Shown piece by piece: positions 6,092-8,438 of a stretch of DNA of 8,438 nt. The notes beneath the pieces were generated by a model. That model was not told the origin of the DNA. It was given only the letters and a program-made list of their open reading frames with translations, and did not search any database. The stretch covers positions 1-8,438 of the forward strand of contig DIFQ01000147.1 in assembly GCA_002419215.1 (NCBI GenBank), read 5' to 3'. Both the position numbers and the translations under genes were made by a program. Source of the stretch: Syntrophaceae bacterium UBA5744 (GTDB taxonomy: Bacteria; Desulfobacterota; Syntrophia; Syntrophales; UBA2192). Every line of letters starts with the position of its first letter. The first letter of the stretch is position 1.

Positions 6092-8438
6092 CTACTGCCT
6101 CGTGTACCGCACCGAGACGTTTCCGCCGGGCAGGTACGTGAAGGACCGGTCGGTCCCGCTCACCCGCCCCGTGACCACGTCATATCGGTCGACGGGCTCG
6201 CTCCGGGTCGTCCCGTCCTTGAATTTGCACTGGCTCCCGCTTGGCCTCAGGGTAAGGGTCTGCCCCGAGAGGGTGTAGCTTCCACGGATGGTGCAGACGG
6301 CCACGCCAGCCAGTTCCTCACCGCTCACGTCCATGGTGTAGGAGCCATCGCGGTTGAAGACGGTGGTGCTCACGGCATCCACCTTCCCGCCTTCGATGGT
6401 CTCCGTCTTCCAGCGCCCCACAATGTTGATGGCCGCACCTTGGACGGCCGTTGCCGAGCCTCCCGTCGTCACCGCCGCAGCGCCTCCCGTGCCGACCAGG
6501 GTGATCCCCCGCAGGCAGAAGCCCGGGGCGGCATCGCCGTGGTAGTATTTCTTGTCTGTGTCCCGGTGATCGAAGCGAAGCCCTGTGACAACGCTGCCGG
6601 CAGGCAGGCTGAATACGGCCATCCAGCGGGGTCCCCCGATGTTGGTCTCCTTTGGCCAGGCGTGGGTGGCGCCTCCCGTCTCGCTGCGGTTCCATTCCGA
6701 GGAATGAACGCCGGCCTTGAACTCGAAGGTCCGGTCACCGGAGGTCGTGTGAACGGTCAGAACGGTGGTCGTCATCTTGTCGGGCACATTGTGAGCATTG
6801 TCGAGATTGCTCACCACGGCCACGGCGCTTGCCGCCACCCGCCGGGGCAGCGGGATGTCGAGCCGGAGCTTCTTCTCGTGGGTCGCCTTGAGGCGGATCC
6901 ATGAGCCGTCGTCCACCTCGATGCTCTTGACCTTGTGCGGCGTGCCTTTTTTCCCGCCATAGGGCGTCAAATCCACGTGGTAATAAGCAGACGTCGTCAC
7001 CGGCGGGCTTTCCGTCGATCCGCTGCCCGTGGAGACGACGGCCCCGGCCGCGGTCCTCTTCGCCCACCAGGTATACTTCCCCGACGAATTCTGCTGGGTA
7101 AAGGTCCCCTCCAGTTTATCCGCGGAAAGGGCCCCGGAGTAGCGCTGGGTCGCCCCGGAGATGGGTCTTGTGAATTCCAGCCTCCCCGTGCCCGGATCGT
7201 AGGAGATATTCGTCAGCTGCTCCCACTTTTGATGCGCATCCAGCCACAGCCGCCCGCTCCATCCGCTCGAGATTCGCTGAAGCTCCATCTTGCCCCGGTA
7301 GTTGTTGAAACTGACTTCCCAGGTCCCGTCGACACCCCCGGATACCACGGTCGGGGGCCGATCCCCTGCACGTGATTTCTCCAGCGTGGCGATGTGCGCC
7401 GTCAGCGCCGGGTCGGGCCAGTAGGTCAGGCTCTCCCTGTACTTGGCGATGGCCTCCGGGATGCGCTTCTGACCCTGGAGACCCGCCCCCTGCTCCCTAA
7501 GGGACGCGGCCTTCGTGCGCCTCGCTTCCATGTCCGCTACATACTTCGTGCGCGTGGCATCGGACCAGTAACCCAGGCTCGACTTGAACTTCGTGAGGGC
7601 ATCGCTGGGCCGCCCCTGGTTGAAGAGGGCCGTGCCCTCCTGCCAGAGCTTATCCGCCGATGCTTTTTTCTCACCCGCCTCGGCCTGTTTCCCCTCGAGC
7701 ATCCGCACGTGCGACTCCAGGGCCGCATCGGGCAGGAGCTTCAGGCTCTGCCGGTAGCTCGAAATGGCCTCAGGGATCTTCCCCGCCTTCTGCTTCGCCT
7801 CTCCGTCGGTGCGCCAGTTCTTCGCCCCGGTCACCCGGTTTTTCAGGTCCTGCTGGTGCACGATGACATACATCCGGTCGTTCTGGGGCACCGTCGGATG
7901 GAAGGAGGCAATGGCCTTGTCGTAGATCCCAATGGCCTCGACGATCCTTCCCTCTTTCTCGGCGGCCTGGCCGTCGGCCCAGTACTTCTTCACCCACCGC
8001 TCGTGCTTGTAGGTTTCGAGGACGTAGATCGTCTTTTCGACATTCTCCGCATTGAAGGGCCGGTAGAGCGAAAGGCTCTTTCTGTACTTCGCGGCGGCCT
8101 CGTCGTACTTGGGGGACGCGGACTGGATGTCGGGATCCTGTGTTGCCTGCCGGTAGAGCGCGTCGGCCTCGTTCTTGAGCGTAACGGAGAGCCGGTAGCT
8201 CTCGAGGTACTTCTTCCGGCCCTCGAGCGTCGTCTCCAGCTCCCTGATCTTCTTCTCCACGGCTGCATCGGGGATGTACTTGAGGCTCTCCCGGTAGTGG
8301 CCGATCGCTTTCGTGATGTGCAGCTGCATGTCTTCTTCGAGCTTCTCGCCCCACTGACCCTGCCGGCCCTGCGTGCCGGAGAGCTGGGAGAGGTAGGTGT
8401 TCTCCTCCGAACGGGCCGCATCGAGGTACTTTCTGCCC
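6092..8438 (-). CDS. TPR-like repeat protein with three C-terminal beta-rich modules (5' end outside window)
   Basis: The frame is open from the right edge, continues 36 codons upstream of the first in-window ATG (8327-8329) and ends at TAG 6092-6094. The ATG at 8329 lies inside the repeat region and is probably internal, so the true start and any signal peptide lie beyond the window. Counting from that ATG: helical TPR-like repeats at 8-317; a beta module at 335-429 that opens GTWEVSF and ends in WWAKR; a Ser/Thr/Gly linker; a larger beta-sandwich-like module at 448-613; a Gly/Ala/Thr linker; and a lipocalin-like module at 634-745 (GRWKTE, FNRDGSYTM, GSYTLSGQTLTL) with C679 and C701 as a possible disulfide. 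TPR repeats usually mediate protein-protein contact, and such beta modules often bind ligands or surfaces, so a scaffold or binding role is inferred. It sits 342 bases upstream of the giant secreted protein on the same strand. No catalytic motif was recognised. Confidence 0.92.
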   Translation of the reverse strand, partial: GRKYLDAARSEENTYLSQLSGTQGRQGQWGEKLEEDMQLHITKAIGHYRESLKYIPDAAVEKKIRELETTLEGRKKYLESYRLSVTLKNEADALYRQATQDPDIQSASPKYDEAAAKYRKSLSLYRPFNAENVEKTIYVLETYKHERWVKKYWADGQAAEKEGRIVEAIGIYDKAIASFHPTVPQNDRMYVIVHQQDLKNRVTGAKNWRTDGEAKQKAGKIPEAISSYRQSLKLLPDAALESHVRMLEGKQAEAGEKKASADKLWQEGTALFNQGRPSDALTKFKSSLGYWSDATRTKYVADMEARRTKAASLREQGAGLQGQKRIPEAIAKYRESLTYWPDPALTAHIATLEKSRAGDRPPTVVSGGVDGTWEVSFNNYRGKMELQRISSGWSGRLWLDAHQKWEQLTNISYDPGTGRLEFTRPISGATQRYSGALSADKLEGTFTQQNSSGKYTWWAKRTAAGAVVSTGSGSTESPPVTTSAYYHVDLTPYGGKKGTPHKVKSIEVDDGSWIRLKATHEKKLRLDIPLPRRVAASAVAVVSNLDNAHNVPDKMTTTVLTVHTTSGDRTFEFKAGVHSSEWNRSETGGATHAWPKETNIGGPRWMAVFSLPAGSVVTGLRFDHRDTDKKYYHGDAAPGFCLRGITLVGTGGAAAVTTGGSATAVQGAAINIVGRWKTETIEGGKVDAVSTTVFNRDGSYTMDVSGEELAGVAVCTIRGSYTLSGQTLTLRPSGSQCKFKDGTTRSEPVDRYDVVTGRVSGTDRSFTYLPGGNVSVRYTRQ
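6095..6430 (-). other. Lipocalin-like C-terminal module of the TPR-like protein
   Basis: Residues 634-745 counted from the ATG at 8329. It has the pattern of small lipocalin-like domains: an opening GRWKTE, then strand-turn-strand with FNRDGSYTM, then IRGSYTLSGQTLTL. It ends at the stop codon with a beta strand (VSVRYTRQ). Two cysteines, C679 and C701, sit on neighbouring predicted strands and could form a disulfide, which would fit an extracytoplasmic location. Confidence 0.5.
6491..6988 (-). other. Beta-sandwich-like module 2 of the TPR-like protein
   Basis: Residues 448-613 counted from the ATG at 8329. It opens AYYHVDLTPYGG and closes GFCLRGITLVG, with alternating hydrophobic strands between (SWIRLKA, LRLDIPLP, MAVFSLPAG, VTGLRFDHRD). 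The layout of long strands framed by a final aromatic/Cys-L-R-x-I-T-L strand recalls carbohydrate- or galactose-binding beta sandwiches, but no definite family signature was recognised. Flexible Ser/Thr/Gly-rich linkers flank it on both sides, as expected for an independent module. Confidence 0.4.
7043..7327 (-). other. Beta-rich module 1 of the TPR-like protein
   Basis: Residues 335-429 counted from the ATG at 8329. Short alternating strands separated by Gly/Asn/Asp turns, with tryptophans near both ends (GTWEVSF, WSGRLWLD, YTWWAKR) and a repeating 'G-x-L/F' pattern (GRLEFTR, YSGALS, LEGTFTQ). This resembles small beta-barrel or lipocalin-like ligand domains. The assignment to a named family is not supported beyond this resemblance. 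Confidence 0.5.
7379..8308 (-). repeat. Six degenerate TPR-like repeats within the upstream protein
   Basis: Six copies of a helix pair align on an aromatic residue: AIGHYRESLKYIPD, AAAKYRKSLSLYRP, AIGIYDKAIASFHP, AISSYRQSLKLLPD, ALTKFKSSLGYWSD and AIAKYRESLTYWPD. The anchor aromatics fall at residues 12, 82, 136, 192, 248 and 297 counted from the ATG at 8329, giving spacings of 70, 54, 56, 56 and 49. Most copies are preceded by a helix ending in a Gly-Arg/Lys turn (for example LFNQGRPSDA) and followed by an extra helix ending LE (HIATLE, HVRMLE, KIRELE). The period is longer than the canonical 34 residues because of this third helix. The repeat is visible at protein level only; the DNA copies are strongly diverged. 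Further copies may lie beyond the right edge. Confidence 0.75.

Noticed and set aside
6026..6904. Plus-strand frame of about 292 codons
   Set aside because: Antisense to the C-terminal beta modules of the TPR-like gene; low-complexity composition typical of a shadow frame.
8327..8329. ATG at 8329 as the start of the TPR-like gene
   Set aside because: The frame stays open for 36 more codons to the window edge with similar composition, there is no clear Shine-Dalgarno before this ATG, and it falls just ahead of a repeat unit. The true start is probably outside the window.

Overview
The window holds two long, co-directional minus-strand genes, and both run off the window. The DNA is GC-rich with strong G/C preference at third codon positions. 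Both products look extracytoplasmic: one has a clear signal peptide, and both are built from helical or repeat regions plus beta-sandwich and lipocalin-like modules with paired cysteines. This fits a GC-rich Gram-negative bacterium, possibly a Desulfobacterota/deltaproteobacterial or similar environmental lineage. That placement is inferred from style only, because no taxonomic marker gene is present.

Layout, read in the direction of transcription (right to left). From the right edge to 6092 is the C-terminal part of a modular protein. It has about six TPR-like helical repeats carrying a recurring Y-R-x-S-L / P-D signature, then three different beta-rich modules. From 6091 to 5750 is a 342-base intergenic stretch with several inverted repeats, a weak promoter candidate and a doubtful small reading frame, followed by a strong GGAGG ribosome binding site. 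From 5749 to the left edge is an uninterrupted reading frame of 1916 codons with no stop. It encodes a giant secreted protein: signal peptide, a short segment matching the nucleotidyltransferase (pol-beta fold) GS...DxD signature, about 500 residues of helix, a hydrophobic patch, coiled coils, a cysteine-rich segment, several Ig/PKD-like beta-sandwich domains and a charged helical tail.

How they might work together (inference): same strand, adjacent order and similar architecture suggest a co-expressed pair acting in the periplasm or at the cell surface. The TPR/beta-module protein could be a scaffold or binding partner of the giant protein. No enzyme activity is established for either. The most interesting point is the nucleotidyltransferase-like motif just behind a Sec signal peptide. 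No RNA genes, mobile elements, CRISPR arrays or phage genes were seen. The many long reading frames on the plus strand are antisense shadows of these two genes.
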